Assembly: GCA_964632395.1 (NCBI GenBank)
Contig: CAZWES010000004.1
Span: forward strand, 1-64,000
DNA length: 64,000 nt
DNA from: CAZWES01 sp964632395
GTDB taxonomy: Bacteria; Patescibacteriota; Gracilibacteria; Peribacterales; Peribacteraceae
Direction of reading: 5' to 3'
The notes below the pieces were generated by a model. It ran no database searches. It was not told where the DNA came from and saw only the letters and a program-made list of their open reading frames with translations. Made by a program: the position numbers and the translations under genes. Of this stretch, positions 32,897-41,738 are shown in pieces; the first letter of the stretch is position 1, and the number at the start of each line of letters is the position of its first letter.

Positions 32897-33787
32897 ATGT
32901 GGTTTTTGTATGCCCTTTTATCGCCTGTGTTTTACGGAGCAGTAAACGTGACTGATTCAATTCTGGTCAAGAAATATACGAAGAACGCAATGGCTATTCT
33001 TTGGGCGTTGGGAATAGCCAAGATTCCTATTGTGGTGATAGTACCTTTTATTATTGATGTGCGATCAGCATGGATGTTGCCTGTGGTGCTAACCAGCCTG
33101 CTCGCATATGGAGGCGATTTTTTGTACTACCGGGCAATTCGCCGGTTGGATGTTTCTGTTATGAATGCAGGGTGGGCAATTCTTGCAATAGTTATAAGTA
33201 TTGGTGGGTTTATATTCTTCGGCGAATCATGGAATGCGATGCAATCTGTTGGTGTGATTATGGTATTGGGTGGAGTAATTTTGCTTTCGGTTTGGCATAA
33301 GAATATTCCAGTAATATGGACAGCCTGCATGTTTCTTCTCATGTCCTTTGCATATGCTCCGGGACTTCTAGTTCAAAAAGCATCACAAGTGGATGGTGCA
33401 CACATAATAGTAATTCTGTATTGGTTCTTCTGTACAAAAGCATTTGTACAATGTTTATTTCCTATCCTTCGAAAGCACTGGCGGCGAACAGTGATTGACG
33501 AGATATTCCCGTTAAAGTTTTCTTTCAGTTTGTTCATCTTTTTTGGCGTCATATTCTGGATTTTGGGTGCCTTTTTCAGCATTTTGGCTTTCAGGACTGG
33601 TTTCGTCTCTCTTGTATCAGTCGTGGGCAACGTTCAACCGTTTGTTGTGATATGTATGGCATTGATTATTGCCAGCCTGCTTCCTGCATATGCTCCAAAG
33701 GAACTCCTCACAACCCAATCCGTTCAAATAAAGCTCGTAAGCTTTTGCATTGTATTTGCAGGCCTTGCAATGCTTGCGGTGGGATAA
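32897..33787 (+). CDS. EamA/DMT family transporter
   Basis: This is a 296-residue, roughly ten-helix membrane protein with two EamA-like halves: LSPVFYGAVNVTDSILVKK at the first helix and the FSILAFRTGFVSLVSVVGNVQPF loop in the second half. DMT transporters export or import small metabolites; the substrate is unknown. The start at 32897 follows a TATGCT -10 box by 10 nt. Confidence 0.8.
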   Translation: MWFLYALLSPVFYGAVNVTDSILVKKYTKNAMAILWALGIAKIPIVVIVPFIIDVRSAWMLPVVLTSLLAYGGDFLYYRAIRRLDVSVMNAGWAILAIVISIGGFIFFGESWNAMQSVGVIMVLGGVILLSVWHKNIPVIWTACMFLLMSFAYAPGLLVQKASQVDGAHIIVILYWFFCTKAFVQCLFPILRKHWRRTVIDEIFPLKFSFSLFIFFGVIFWILGAFFSILAFRTGFVSLVSVVGNVQPFVVICMALIIASLLPAYAPKELLTTQSVQIKLVSFCIVFAGLAMLAVG

Positions 33788-33842
33788 GTTTTCCGTAGAT
33801 ACTGATTGGCATTAGAGTGTTGCAGTTGTAGCGTATATCCCC

Positions 33843-34040
33843 ATGAAGGAGGTTAGGCTATTTGGATGTGATGGCTTTTTGGAAGCTTTGCAAGCTGACT
33901 TAGCAAGGAGAGATTTGGATTGCGATGTAGTTCCTATTGGTGACAAGAGTAAGGTTTTTCAGTACAAAGTGATCATCAAATGTGGTGAGGATGTACGTGA
34001 GCAAGTACTAAAAGCTGTTTGGGAGATGACAGAGTCATAG
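33843..34040 (+). CDS. hypothetical small protein
   Basis: This is a 65-residue soluble protein with alternating strands and helices and three Cys. TATATC lies 3 nt before the ATG. Function unknown. Confidence 0.55.
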   Translation: MKEVRLFGCDGFLEALQADLARRDLDCDVVPIGDKSKVFQYKVIIKCGEDVREQVLKAVWEMTES

Positions 34041-34109
34041 TCACCTTCTCATCCTTTTCCTTGCTCTTCCCCAATTTTCGCGTACTCTATCCACACTTTT
34101 CCAAATATT

Positions 34110-34313
34110 ATGCCCCGCGGAAAGCGCATAGTTTTTGCCGGCTTCTGCAAGGAATGCAATCGCAGGAATGCGACTGTGCGGCTGCACAGGCAAAAAGGGG
34201 CAAAGAGCTGGAAGGATTTTGGGCCGACTGATGGGGATCTGAAGAAGTTTTGTCCGAGTTGCAGGAAGAGGACGGCTGTGAAAATAAAAGAGGAGAGGCA
34301 CAGTGCGAAGTAG
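34110..34313 (+). CDS. rpmG: 50S ribosomal protein bL33
   Basis: This 67-residue bL33 has zinc-binding pairs CKEC (13-16) and CPSC (48-51) with the usual RNATVRLHRQK and LKKFCPSCRKRT contexts. Family members are about 50 residues. The extra length is the loop GAKSWKDFGPTDG between the two zinc knuckles. Confidence 0.85.
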   Translation: MPRGKRIVFAGFCKECNRRNATVRLHRQKGAKSWKDFGPTDGDLKKFCPSCRKRTAVKIKEERHSAK

Positions 34314-34458
34314 GTGAACGCCTGTGCACACAAAATGTGTTCAAAACACGAATACAAAGTGTGATCAACCGGAAGTTGAAAATGAAGCTCGACATTCGGG
34401 GTTTTACTGATTACATTGCGATTACTCTTGATCAAGCATTTTGTACAACTCTCTTGCC

Positions 34459-36180
34459 ATGAAAATCGGCGAAGTTATTAAAACTTTATACGGCGTGAAT
34501 ACAGATGTTGCTCTGGTTGCGCCGGCGGACGCCTCTCATGGTGACCTTACGACTAATGTTTGTATGCAGGTGAGTAAAAAAGTAGGTAAGAGCCCGGAGG
34601 AGATCTCGGAGGGTGTAATAAGTGCTATTAAAGGTGAGGAAGTAGTTGATTCAGTAGTTTTTGCGAAGCCTGGCTTCATTAACATCACATTGACCGGGGA
34701 AGCGAGGATGAAATTGGTGCAGGAATCGTGGGGGGCGTGTAAGGCGCAGGAGAAGAGGGATGAGGCACCGGTGATCGTGGAGTACTCACATCCAAATATT
34801 GCGAAGCCACTTGGCGTTCATCACATCCTGAGTACTGTAATCGGGCAGGCGATTACCAATTTGTACCGCCATCAGGGTTATTCAGTTGTAAGTTGGAATT
34901 ATGTTGGAGATTGGGGGACACAGTTTGGAAAATTGGCGGTGGCGTTGGAAAAATGGGGTAAGAAAGGCAAAAAGGCATCAGATTACACTCTTCAGGAGCT
35001 TTTGGATCTGTATGTTAAATTCCATGAAGAAGCGGAAAAAGATAAGTCACTGGAGGAAGAAGGGCGTGCGGCATTCCGTCGCCTGGAAGAAGGTGATGAG
35101 GATATCCGTGCGTTTTGGAAGGATGTAGTTGATATCAGCCTAAAGGGTTTGGATGAGCTATATGATCGTCTGCACGTTTCATTTGATGTTACAAAGGGGG
35201 AAAGCCCGTACGAGGACGCAATGCCCGAAATCATCAAGGAAGGGAAAAAGAAGGGGGTTTTTGTGGATGGTGAAGACGGGGCGCTGATCGTAGAGTTTGA
35301 TGATGAGAGTCTTCCTGTTTATATGATCGTAAAATCTGATGGGGGTACGCTGTACTCAACTCGTGATCTCGCTTTGGCACTCGATCGAAAGAAATCTTAC
35401 AAGCCACAGGCAGTGCATCACGTTGTGGACGTTGCGCAGCAAACTTACTTCCGTCAACTATTTGCAACAATGGATAAGTTGGGGTGGGAGATGGACCACG
35501 AAAACCATGTCGTGTACGGGCGTATGAGCTTTGCTGAAAAAGGAATGAGTACACGAAAAGGGAACATCCTCAAGCTTGAAGATGCATTGGATGAAGCTGT
35601 GAAGCGCGCGGAGAAATTAATTGAGGAGAAGGAATCTGAGGTCAAAGGCTCAGAGCGAGACGATCTTGCAGAGATGATGGGTGTGAGCTCATTCGTCTAC
35701 ACAATCCTGAGTCAAAACAGGAAGCACAACATTGTCTTCACATGGGATAAAGCGCTTACGTTTGAGGGAAACAGCGCACCCTATCTTCAATATACTCATG
35801 CGAGGGCTCGCTCAGTTCTTAGAAAGGCTGAATCGCAGAAAATTATCAATTTACAAGTGTCAATTTTCAAACAATTTTCAATTTTCAAGGATCAAAAGTT
35901 GTCTGAGGTAGAGCTCGAAGAAAAAGAGTTAATTTTGATGCGTCGTCTGATCCTATTCTCAGAAGTTCTTGAGGACGCAAGGCGGGATGCAATGCCACAT
36001 AAACTCACAAACTATCTCTATTCCCTTTGCCAGGATTACAACACGTTTTACAACGCACTCCCAATTCTAGATTCCAAAGATCCCGTTCGCTCGCTTCGGT
36101 TGGCTTTAACGGGCATCACTTCCGACATCTTAAAAACCGGTGCCGAGATTCTTACTCTCCGCGTGCCGGATCGCATGTAA
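34459..36180 (+). CDS. argS: arginyl-tRNA synthetase
   Basis: This 573-residue class I synthetase charges tRNA-Arg. It has an N-terminal Add-1-like domain, HPNIAKPLGVHHILST (HIGH-type), and MSTRKGN at the KMSKS position. The C-terminal anticodon-binding domain ends in TLRVPDRM. The start at 34459 gives MKIGEVIKTLYG. A run of word repeats (CAATTTTCAA, 35846-35899) encodes an in-frame insertion, IINLQVSIFKQFSIFKDQ, in the C-terminal domain. Confidence 0.94.
   Translation: MKIGEVIKTLYGVNTDVALVAPADASHGDLTTNVCMQVSKKVGKSPEEISEGVISAIKGEEVVDSVVFAKPGFINITLTGEARMKLVQESWGACKAQEKRDEAPVIVEYSHPNIAKPLGVHHILSTVIGQAITNLYRHQGYSVVSWNYVGDWGTQFGKLAVALEKWGKKGKKASDYTLQELLDLYVKFHEEAEKDKSLEEEGRAAFRRLEEGDEDIRAFWKDVVDISLKGLDELYDRLHVSFDVTKGESPYEDAMPEIIKEGKKKGVFVDGEDGALIVEFDDESLPVYMIVKSDGGTLYSTRDLALALDRKKSYKPQAVHHVVDVAQQTYFRQLFATMDKLGWEMDHENHVVYGRMSFAEKGMSTRKGNILKLEDALDEAVKRAEKLIEEKESEVKGSERDDLAEMMGVSSFVYTILSQNRKHNIVFTWDKALTFEGNSAPYLQYTHARARSVLRKAESQKIINLQVSIFKQFSIFKDQKLSEVELEEKELILMRRLILFSEVLEDARRDAMPHKLTNYLYSLCQDYNTFYNALPILDSKDPVRSLRLALTGITSDILKTGAEILTLRVPDRM
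35846..35899. repeat. TTTTCAA word repeat inside argS
   Basis: Tandem variants of AATTTTCAA/ATTATCAA/TTTACAAG, the same vocabulary as the repeat upstream of dnaA (39545-39700), are translated in frame. Confidence 0.65.
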
Positions 36181-36271
36181 TTTTTTACCCCCAGTGCCAT
36201 GCAGCGCACATTCTTCACTTTCATTATCATCGCATCGATTGGTGTATTGTTCGTCGGATAGAAGAGTCCGG

Positions 36272-36277
36272 TATAAT
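36272..36277 (+). promoter_or_regulatory. -10 box of the SH3 lipoprotein (leaderless)
   Basis: A perfect TATAAT ends 4 nt before the first of two tandem ATGs (36282, 36285). Confidence 0.55.
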
Positions 36278-36281
36278 CCTG

Positions 36282-37655
36282 ATGATGCACATCAAAGCCT
36301 CAGTTTTGGCAATACCAGCACTCATAATCCTCACTTCGTGCGGAGGCTCCGAGGAGTTCGAGGATACTTTTACGTTCACGGAATCAGACGTGGAAGAAAT
36401 CAGTGCGTTGCTGGATAGGATCGAGGGTGAGGAGGGAGTTCTTCCTGAGGGTGAGGAAGGTGAGTCACTTGTTATCCCCGGAGTTGAAGAAATTGAGATA
36501 GATGCTGCTGATGCCCATCGCTTTGATAATCTTCGCTCAGAACTTGGTGCTCTTGAAGAAAATACGTACAGGGTTACGAATGTGTTTTTGAATGTCCGCT
36601 CAACTCCATCAATCCATGCTGATCTTGTGGAGGAGTTAAGGCAGGGCGATTATGTCCGAGTGCTTTCTTTCCCGGATGCAAAGTGGGCGGAGGTTCAGCT
36701 CTCGGATGCGCGCAAAGGATTTGTCTCCACGGCTTATATTTCTCAGGTCATCTCGGAAAACCAGCTTGAAGAAGTCAAAAAACGATACGAGGGACAGTAC
36801 GAGGTCAACTTCCGGTTTTTAAATGTCCGTTCGGAACCCTCAACTCAGGGGCTAAAACTCGGTGAGTTAAACGCGCATGAAATCGTCAAACCAATCGCGT
36901 TTCATGACGACTGGGCACGCGTTCCATTTGGCGATGGCGAGGGATTTGTTGCAGCTGATTATCTCAAACCATATTTCCCAAAACTGATTGTTCGTCAGGA
37001 AAAATTTGCATTGCCGATCTTGCGTTACCGCGGAGATGATCCGGAAGTTGCGGATGTTCTTGTGCGCCAGGTGGCATTCCTAAAGTCACAGGGGAAGAAG
37101 GTGATGACTCTTCGCGATTTTTATAATCTGCTTATGAAACAGGAGAGGGAGGATGCAAATCTCCCGGAGGGGCGAGTTCTCCTGCTTATTTCTGATGTGA
37201 CTAAAGAAACAGTCAAAGATATTGCAGATGCGCTCCGGGCATCTTCTGTAACCGCAACGTTCTTCTTCCAGACAGACCAAATCGGACAGGGCGGAATTTC
37301 CCCTCAAATTGTTAAGTCGATTGCCTCGAACGGGAATGATGTACAATCCGCGTCTTTTAGTGGGGATGACCTGCGTGCAATGACGAATACAAATATCCTC
37401 AAAGAGCTCGCACAAAGCCGGCAGATTCTGGAGGACATCACGGGGCAGGATGTCTTTGCGGTTGCGTATCCTCGTGGAGGGGTCAACGATCGTGTTGCGG
37501 AGCAGGCTGTGCAGACGGGGTACCTATTTGGAGTCACTTTGACTCCTGCAGTGGGTGAGAGTTTTGAGAGGGCTCAGTTTTTGAAGTTGCCCTCGAATAG
37601 TATTACGTCTTCTACGACGGAGGGGACGTTGAAGTCGTTGGTGGGGATTAAGTGA
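36282..37655 (+). CDS. lipoprotein with two SH3b repeats and a degenerate polysaccharide deacetylase domain
   Basis: The signal peptide ends in the lipobox LTSC (Cys near 21). An acidic linker follows, then two bacterial SH3 repeats (TNVFLNVRSTPS near 95; NFRFLNVRSEPS near 170). The C-terminal 230 residues follow the NodB deacetylase fold (VTATFFFQTDQIGQGG, VFAVAYPRGGVNDR). The metal motifs are lost: LLISDVT stands where TFDDG is expected and SASFSGDD where HSxxH is expected. It is therefore probably a cell-wall binding protein, not an active deacetylase. The start is set by TATAAT just upstream. Confidence 0.8.
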   Translation: MMHIKASVLAIPALIILTSCGGSEEFEDTFTFTESDVEEISALLDRIEGEEGVLPEGEEGESLVIPGVEEIEIDAADAHRFDNLRSELGALEENTYRVTNVFLNVRSTPSIHADLVEELRQGDYVRVLSFPDAKWAEVQLSDARKGFVSTAYISQVISENQLEEVKKRYEGQYEVNFRFLNVRSEPSTQGLKLGELNAHEIVKPIAFHDDWARVPFGDGEGFVAADYLKPYFPKLIVRQEKFALPILRYRGDDPEVADVLVRQVAFLKSQGKKVMTLRDFYNLLMKQEREDANLPEGRVLLLISDVTKETVKDIADALRASSVTATFFFQTDQIGQGGISPQIVKSIASNGNDVQSASFSGDDLRAMTNTNILKELAQSRQILEDITGQDVFAVAYPRGGVNDRVAEQAVQTGYLFGVTLTPAVGESFERAQFLKLPSNSITSSTTEGTLKSLVGIK

Positions 37656-37669
37656 TAGAATGGCTTTCC

Positions 37670-38308
37670 ATGTCATTCCTCGATTTCCTCTTTCCCAAGC
37701 AATCCCTCGGTGGCCGAGAAGGTGCGTGGGTCACGGAAGAAGAGCTTGAGAGCCTCACGCTCAGGCCAAAAATCTTTGAGATTCCAGAGCTCAGGAAGCG
37801 TGGCATAAGATCGCTGGACCGTGTTTTTGCAATGGGCGGGTATCATGACTCTCGTCTTTTAAAAGATGCGATTCACACGTTCAAGTACAGGAGGATTCCG
37901 GGGGTGGGGGAGGCGTTGGCGGATAAATTATCGGAGTCATCTTGCAATGTGATTGATAGTGATTCCTGCCTCTGCCCCGTCCCCCTCCATTTCCTCCGCA
38001 AATTCTGGCGTGGGTTTAATCAGGCAACATATCTTGCGGAGCGTGTCAGTAAATCTGCAGGAGTCCCGGTTTGCAATCTTCTCAAACGGACACGGCCTAC
38101 TGGCCATCAGGCAAAGCGTGGGAAGAAGGAGAGGTGGAAAGCGCTTCGTGGAGCGTTTCGGATGAAGTCAAAAAATTGTGATGGTCATAAAACGGTTTAT
38201 CTTGTGGATGACGTGTTTACGACTGGTTCAACGTTGGAGGAGTGTGCGAGGGTACTTAAGAAGGGGGGTGTGGAGAGAGTGGAGGCTGTGGTGCTCGCGT
38301 ATGATTGA
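37670..38308 (+). CDS. comF: ComF-like phosphoribosyltransferase domain protein
   Basis: This 212-residue protein has VYLVDDVFTTGSTLEECA, the PRPP-binding loop, and CPVPLHFLRKFWRGFNQA, both typical of ComF proteins linked to DNA uptake. The N-terminal four-Cys zinc finger of classical ComF is missing. The ATG at 37670 follows TAGAAT by 8 nt. The gene overlaps or abuts the lipoprotein stop. Confidence 0.88.
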   Translation: MSFLDFLFPKQSLGGREGAWVTEEELESLTLRPKIFEIPELRKRGIRSLDRVFAMGGYHDSRLLKDAIHTFKYRRIPGVGEALADKLSESSCNVIDSDSCLCPVPLHFLRKFWRGFNQATYLAERVSKSAGVPVCNLLKRTRPTGHQAKRGKKERWKALRGAFRMKSKNCDGHKTVYLVDDVFTTGSTLEECARVLKKGGVERVEAVVLAYD

Positions 38309-38392
38309 CCCCACATCATTTTCCCCCGAACGCAATCCGATCTCTGTGGAAAACTTTTATTTTTTCCACAGTGGGGGTACTCTCCATTTCCC

Positions 38393-39538
38393 ATGACGTG
38401 GATACTTTCTGGAATTGCATTCCTGGCTTTACTGACTCTTCTCGTTATTGCCCATGAACTCGGGCATTACTTTGCATCTGTTTGGTCAAAAGTTACAGTC
38501 GAGGAATTTGGCTTTGGCTTGCCACCTAGAGCCAGAAAGCTATTTAGCCACAAGGGTACTCTATTCTCTCTTAACTGGATCCCATTCGGAGGATTCGTTC
38601 GCCTCAAAGGGGAGAACAGCCTGGATCCTCTGGAACGAAAAAAGAAAGGCAGCTTTGTTGCGGCTTCCATTCCTGCGCGGCTGATCATTCTCTCCGCAGG
38701 AGTCTTTATGAATTTTGTCATTGCGCTTTGTCTATTCACTTTCGGATTCTGGGCGTGGCAATGGGCGCCGACGTATCTCAGCTTGGATGCTCTTAAAGAT
38801 GGAGAAGCAAGAAGCGAAGTGCAGGTAGAGTGGACTCTTTACGTTTCGGAAGTTGTGGAGGGGGCAAATGCTGAGGAGGCGGGTGTGGAGAATGGCGAAA
38901 TTCTTTCTGCTATAAACGGCGAGCGTGTCACAACGGTGGAAGAGGTCCTTGCAATTCAGGAGGGAAAAAGTTCGGTTGAGTACACGCTACTCTCCGATGC
39001 TGATGCACTTGCAACTACGGAAGACGAATTTCGTAACAAGCGAACAGTTGAAGTTATGCTTGATGACGGGAAATCCGGCGTTGCTCTCTCACCGTTTGCA
39101 CTAAATATCACTGGGTCCGAGAGATCGCTTACAGAAGGCGTTTCTCTCGCATTACGAGAATCATGGACTGTTACTTCGGGGACCGTTCAGGGTGTAGGGC
39201 GTCTGCTTGGCAATCTGTTCATAGAACAACGTGTTCCAAGTGATATCGCCGGCATTGTTGGAATTGCACAGCTTACACACAGTTCAGTGCAGCAGGGATT
39301 GATGAAATATCTCAGGCTTGTTGCTCTTCTTTCTTTGAGTCTTGCAGTCCTGAACATCCTCCCGTTCCCTGCACTTGATGGAGGGCGAGTGGTATTTGTG
39401 CTTTACGAACTCATTGTACGAAGGCCCGTAAACCGCCGGTTTGAAGTTGTGACGAATGGTCTGGGAATTGCTTTCATTATGGCATTGATGCTTGCAGTTA
39501 CGTGGAACGATGTGCTTCGTATCCTATCTTCTTCCTGA
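38393..39538 (+). CDS. rseP: RseP-type site-2 metalloprotease (M50)
   Basis: This 381-residue membrane protease cleaves transmembrane anti-sigma factors and signal peptide remnants. HELGH near residue 21 is the zinc site, and NILPFPALDGGRVVF near 325 holds the third ligand region. A PDZ domain (ANAEEAGVENGEILSAINGE) lies in between. Four membrane helices are visible. Confidence 0.93.
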   Translation: MTWILSGIAFLALLTLLVIAHELGHYFASVWSKVTVEEFGFGLPPRARKLFSHKGTLFSLNWIPFGGFVRLKGENSLDPLERKKKGSFVAASIPARLIILSAGVFMNFVIALCLFTFGFWAWQWAPTYLSLDALKDGEARSEVQVEWTLYVSEVVEGANAEEAGVENGEILSAINGERVTTVEEVLAIQEGKSSVEYTLLSDADALATTEDEFRNKRTVEVMLDDGKSGVALSPFALNITGSERSLTEGVSLALRESWTVTSGTVQGVGRLLGNLFIEQRVPSDIAGIVGIAQLTHSSVQQGLMKYLRLVALLSLSLAVLNILPFPALDGGRVVFVLYELIVRRPVNRRFEVVTNGLGIAFIMALMLAVTWNDVLRILSSS

Positions 39539-39544
39539 CTCTTA

Positions 39545-39700
39545 TCATGGAAAATTTTCAATTATCAAGGATCAATTATCAAACAATTTTCAAATATCAA
39601 TTTTCAATTTTTCAAACGTTTGATACTTGAAAATTGATACTTGTTTGGAAATTGTAAATTGTAAATTGAAAATTTTCTCCGACCACTTTCCCGTCAACAA
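39545..39700. repeat. AT-rich word-repeat region upstream of dnaA
   Basis: Tandem variants of ATTTTCAA/TTATCAA and their complements (TTGAAAATTG, TTGTAAATTG) form a long imperfect hairpin ending just before the dnaA start. No TTATNCACA-type DnaA boxes are seen, so it cannot be called an origin. Confidence 0.6.
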
Positions 39701-39703
39701 AAA

Positions 39704-41137
39704 ATGAGTGTATCGCAGTGCAAGACCCTCTGGACTTCCATACTCAAAAAGCTTGAGCCCACGCTCCAACGCGCGATGATGATCACTTGGTTCAAGGATA
39801 CCGCGGTTTTGGGCAAAGATGAGGGTCAGCTCATCGTAGGTTTGCCCCTCCCCATGTTTTTGAACTGGCATCTGGAGCACTACAAGGATCAAATCCTAAA
39901 AGTTGCAAAGGAACTTGATCCTTCGATTGAGAAAATCGTTTATCACGTGGATCTTTCGCTGCAGGATGATGAGACGCGCGCGGTGGATATCCTAAAACTC
40001 TTTCCGGAGAAGAGAAGTAGGAAGCTCCCGAACAAACCGGAAGTCAAATTAGGGGAAGGCCTTAAAAGCAAGATGCTCAACCCGCGTTATACGCTGGATA
40101 GTTTTGTTGTTGGGCCGAGCACCCGCCTTGCACATGCCGCCGCACTCTCCATTGCTGCACAGCCGGGAGGAAAGTATAACCCATTCTTTATATACGGCGG
40201 AGTTGGTCTTGGCAAAACTCATCTTTTGCAGGCTGTTGGGAATGAGCTACTCAAAAATGATCCGAGTGCAACGGTTCTTTATACAACTTCGGAAGAATTT
40301 ACGAATCAGGTTGTGGAAGCTATCAAGCATCAAAAAATGGAGCAGCTCAGAAGAAAATATCGTCAGGTAGATATGCTGATCATTGATGACATCCAATTCT
40401 TTGCAGGAAAAGAACGAACACAGGAAGAGTTCTTCCACACGTTTAATACGCTTCTGGAAGCCAGAAAACAGGTCGTCATCAGTTCCGATCGCACTCCGCA
40501 GGAGCTACATGACACAGTTCAGGATCGCCTACGTTCGCGGTTTGAGCGCGGCATGGTCGCAGATGTAAAAATGCCCGATTACGAAACGCGTCTTGCAATT
40601 CTCACGGAACGTGCAAAGGAATACGAGATAATCTTTGATCACAAGGTACTCGCGTTCATTGCAAAATATGCAACCGATAGCGTGCGCAGTCTGGAAGGCA
40701 TACTCATGCAGGCCGTTGCGCAGTATGATTTGGAAAAACAAACGCCAACGGAAAATTCGATTGCGGAAATTATGTGCAAGCTCTCGCGCGATCCCGGTAA
40801 GGCAGAGGAAGATCCGGTAGGGTTTGATGTTCCTGCAAAAAGAGCGCCACGCATCGAAGACATTCTGGAAAATGTAAGCGGTTATTACTCCATTCCAATT
40901 CAGGAGATGGTTGGAACGTCCCGCACCCGCGACACACTCATCCCGCGGCAGATTGCAATGTATCTCTGTTCCAAGCATCTTAGGATCAGCCTGCAAAAAC
41001 TTGGCGAGCGCTTCTCCGGTCGCGATCACTCAACAGTCATCCATTCCGTTAAAAAGATCAAAAATAAGATTAATGAGGATCCGGGGTTGATACGGGAGAT
41101 TAATGCGATTGAGAGGGAGTTGGGGGTGGGGGTTTAG
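39704..41137 (+). CDS. dnaA: chromosomal replication initiator DnaA
   Basis: This 477-residue protein has all four domains: an N-terminal domain I, a short linker, the AAA+ core (GGVGLGKTHLLQAVGNE; IDDIQFFAGKERTQEEFFH), and domain IV with GRDHSTVIHSVKKI, the DnaA box-binding signature. dnaN does not follow. Instead, the last 135 bp are repeated at 41541-41675. Confidence 0.96.
   Translation: MSVSQCKTLWTSILKKLEPTLQRAMMITWFKDTAVLGKDEGQLIVGLPLPMFLNWHLEHYKDQILKVAKELDPSIEKIVYHVDLSLQDDETRAVDILKLFPEKRSRKLPNKPEVKLGEGLKSKMLNPRYTLDSFVVGPSTRLAHAAALSIAAQPGGKYNPFFIYGGVGLGKTHLLQAVGNELLKNDPSATVLYTTSEEFTNQVVEAIKHQKMEQLRRKYRQVDMLIIDDIQFFAGKERTQEEFFHTFNTLLEARKQVVISSDRTPQELHDTVQDRLRSRFERGMVADVKMPDYETRLAILTERAKEYEIIFDHKVLAFIAKYATDSVRSLEGILMQAVAQYDLEKQTPTENSIAEIMCKLSRDPGKAEEDPVGFDVPAKRAPRIEDILENVSGYYSIPIQEMVGTSRTRDTLIPRQIAMYLCSKHLRISLQKLGERFSGRDHSTVIHSVKKIKNKINEDPGLIREINAIERELGVGV
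41003..41137 (+). repeat. direct repeat, left copy (dnaA 3' end)
   Basis: This 135-bp stretch matches 41541-41675 with five visible mismatches. Confidence 0.9.
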
Positions 41138-41204
41138 GATCAGGGCTTGCGTGCCGTGAAAAGTCTTGACTCAAGTTGCCTGTAGATAGTATTGTCCTGC
41201 ACCC

Positions 41205-41534
41205 ATGGCAGATGACAAATCAACACCGGCAACAAAGCAGGATATTGAGATGCTTATGAAAGAAATGGCGAAGTTATACGATCATACATCAGCAGTAAAA
41301 GAAGAGCTAAGAGAAGAACTAAAAGAAGAACTTACCAAAGACCTGAAGAGGTACATCGATAAAAAACATCAGGACACGCTGGACGAGATTAAGTTTTACA
41401 ATGGGAAGCTCCAACGTGATTTTGTATCTGCAATGGGCGACCAGACAAGCCAATTCAAGGACAGAGCCGACAATCATGAAATCAGAATCACAAAAGTTGA
41501 GCATCGTCTGGAGACTGCAGGAATTGGAGTCTGA
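41205..41534 (+). CDS. coiled-coil hypothetical protein
   Basis: This is a 109-residue, highly charged protein with a continuous heptad-type helix (KEELREELKEELTKDLKRYI). It resembles the small DUF1640/coiled-coil proteins of many bacteria but is not firmly assignable. It is bracketed by two copies of the dnaA 3' end. Confidence 0.65.
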   Translation: MADDKSTPATKQDIEMLMKEMAKLYDHTSAVKEELREELKEELTKDLKRYIDKKHQDTLDEIKFYNGKLQRDFVSAMGDQTSQFKDRADNHEIRITKVEHRLETAGIGV

Positions 41535-41540
41535 CCGTCC

Positions 41541-41675
41541 GGCGAGCGCTTCTCCGGTCGCGATCACTCCACAGTCATCCATTCCGTTAAAAAGATCAAA
41601 AACAAGATTAATGAGGATCCGGGGTTGATACGGGAGATTAATGCGATTGAGAGGGGGTTGGGGGTGGTGGCTTAG
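41541..41675 (+). pseudogene. duplicated dnaA 3' fragment
   Basis: This is a second copy of the dnaA domain IV end (GRDHSTVIHSVKKIKN coding region) with its stop codon and no start. It marks the right boundary of the insertion or duplication that contains 41205-41534. Confidence 0.85.
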
Positions 41676-41738
41676 AAGAGTATTAAATTGCTATCAAATA
41701 GCTGGCAACGTACAAAAATAAGTCATACAATGTTTTCG

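Noticed and set aside
39539..39703. Replication origin upstream of dnaA
   Set aside because: It is AT-rich and next to dnaA, but no TTATNCACA-type boxes are visible and the sequence is explained as word repeats.
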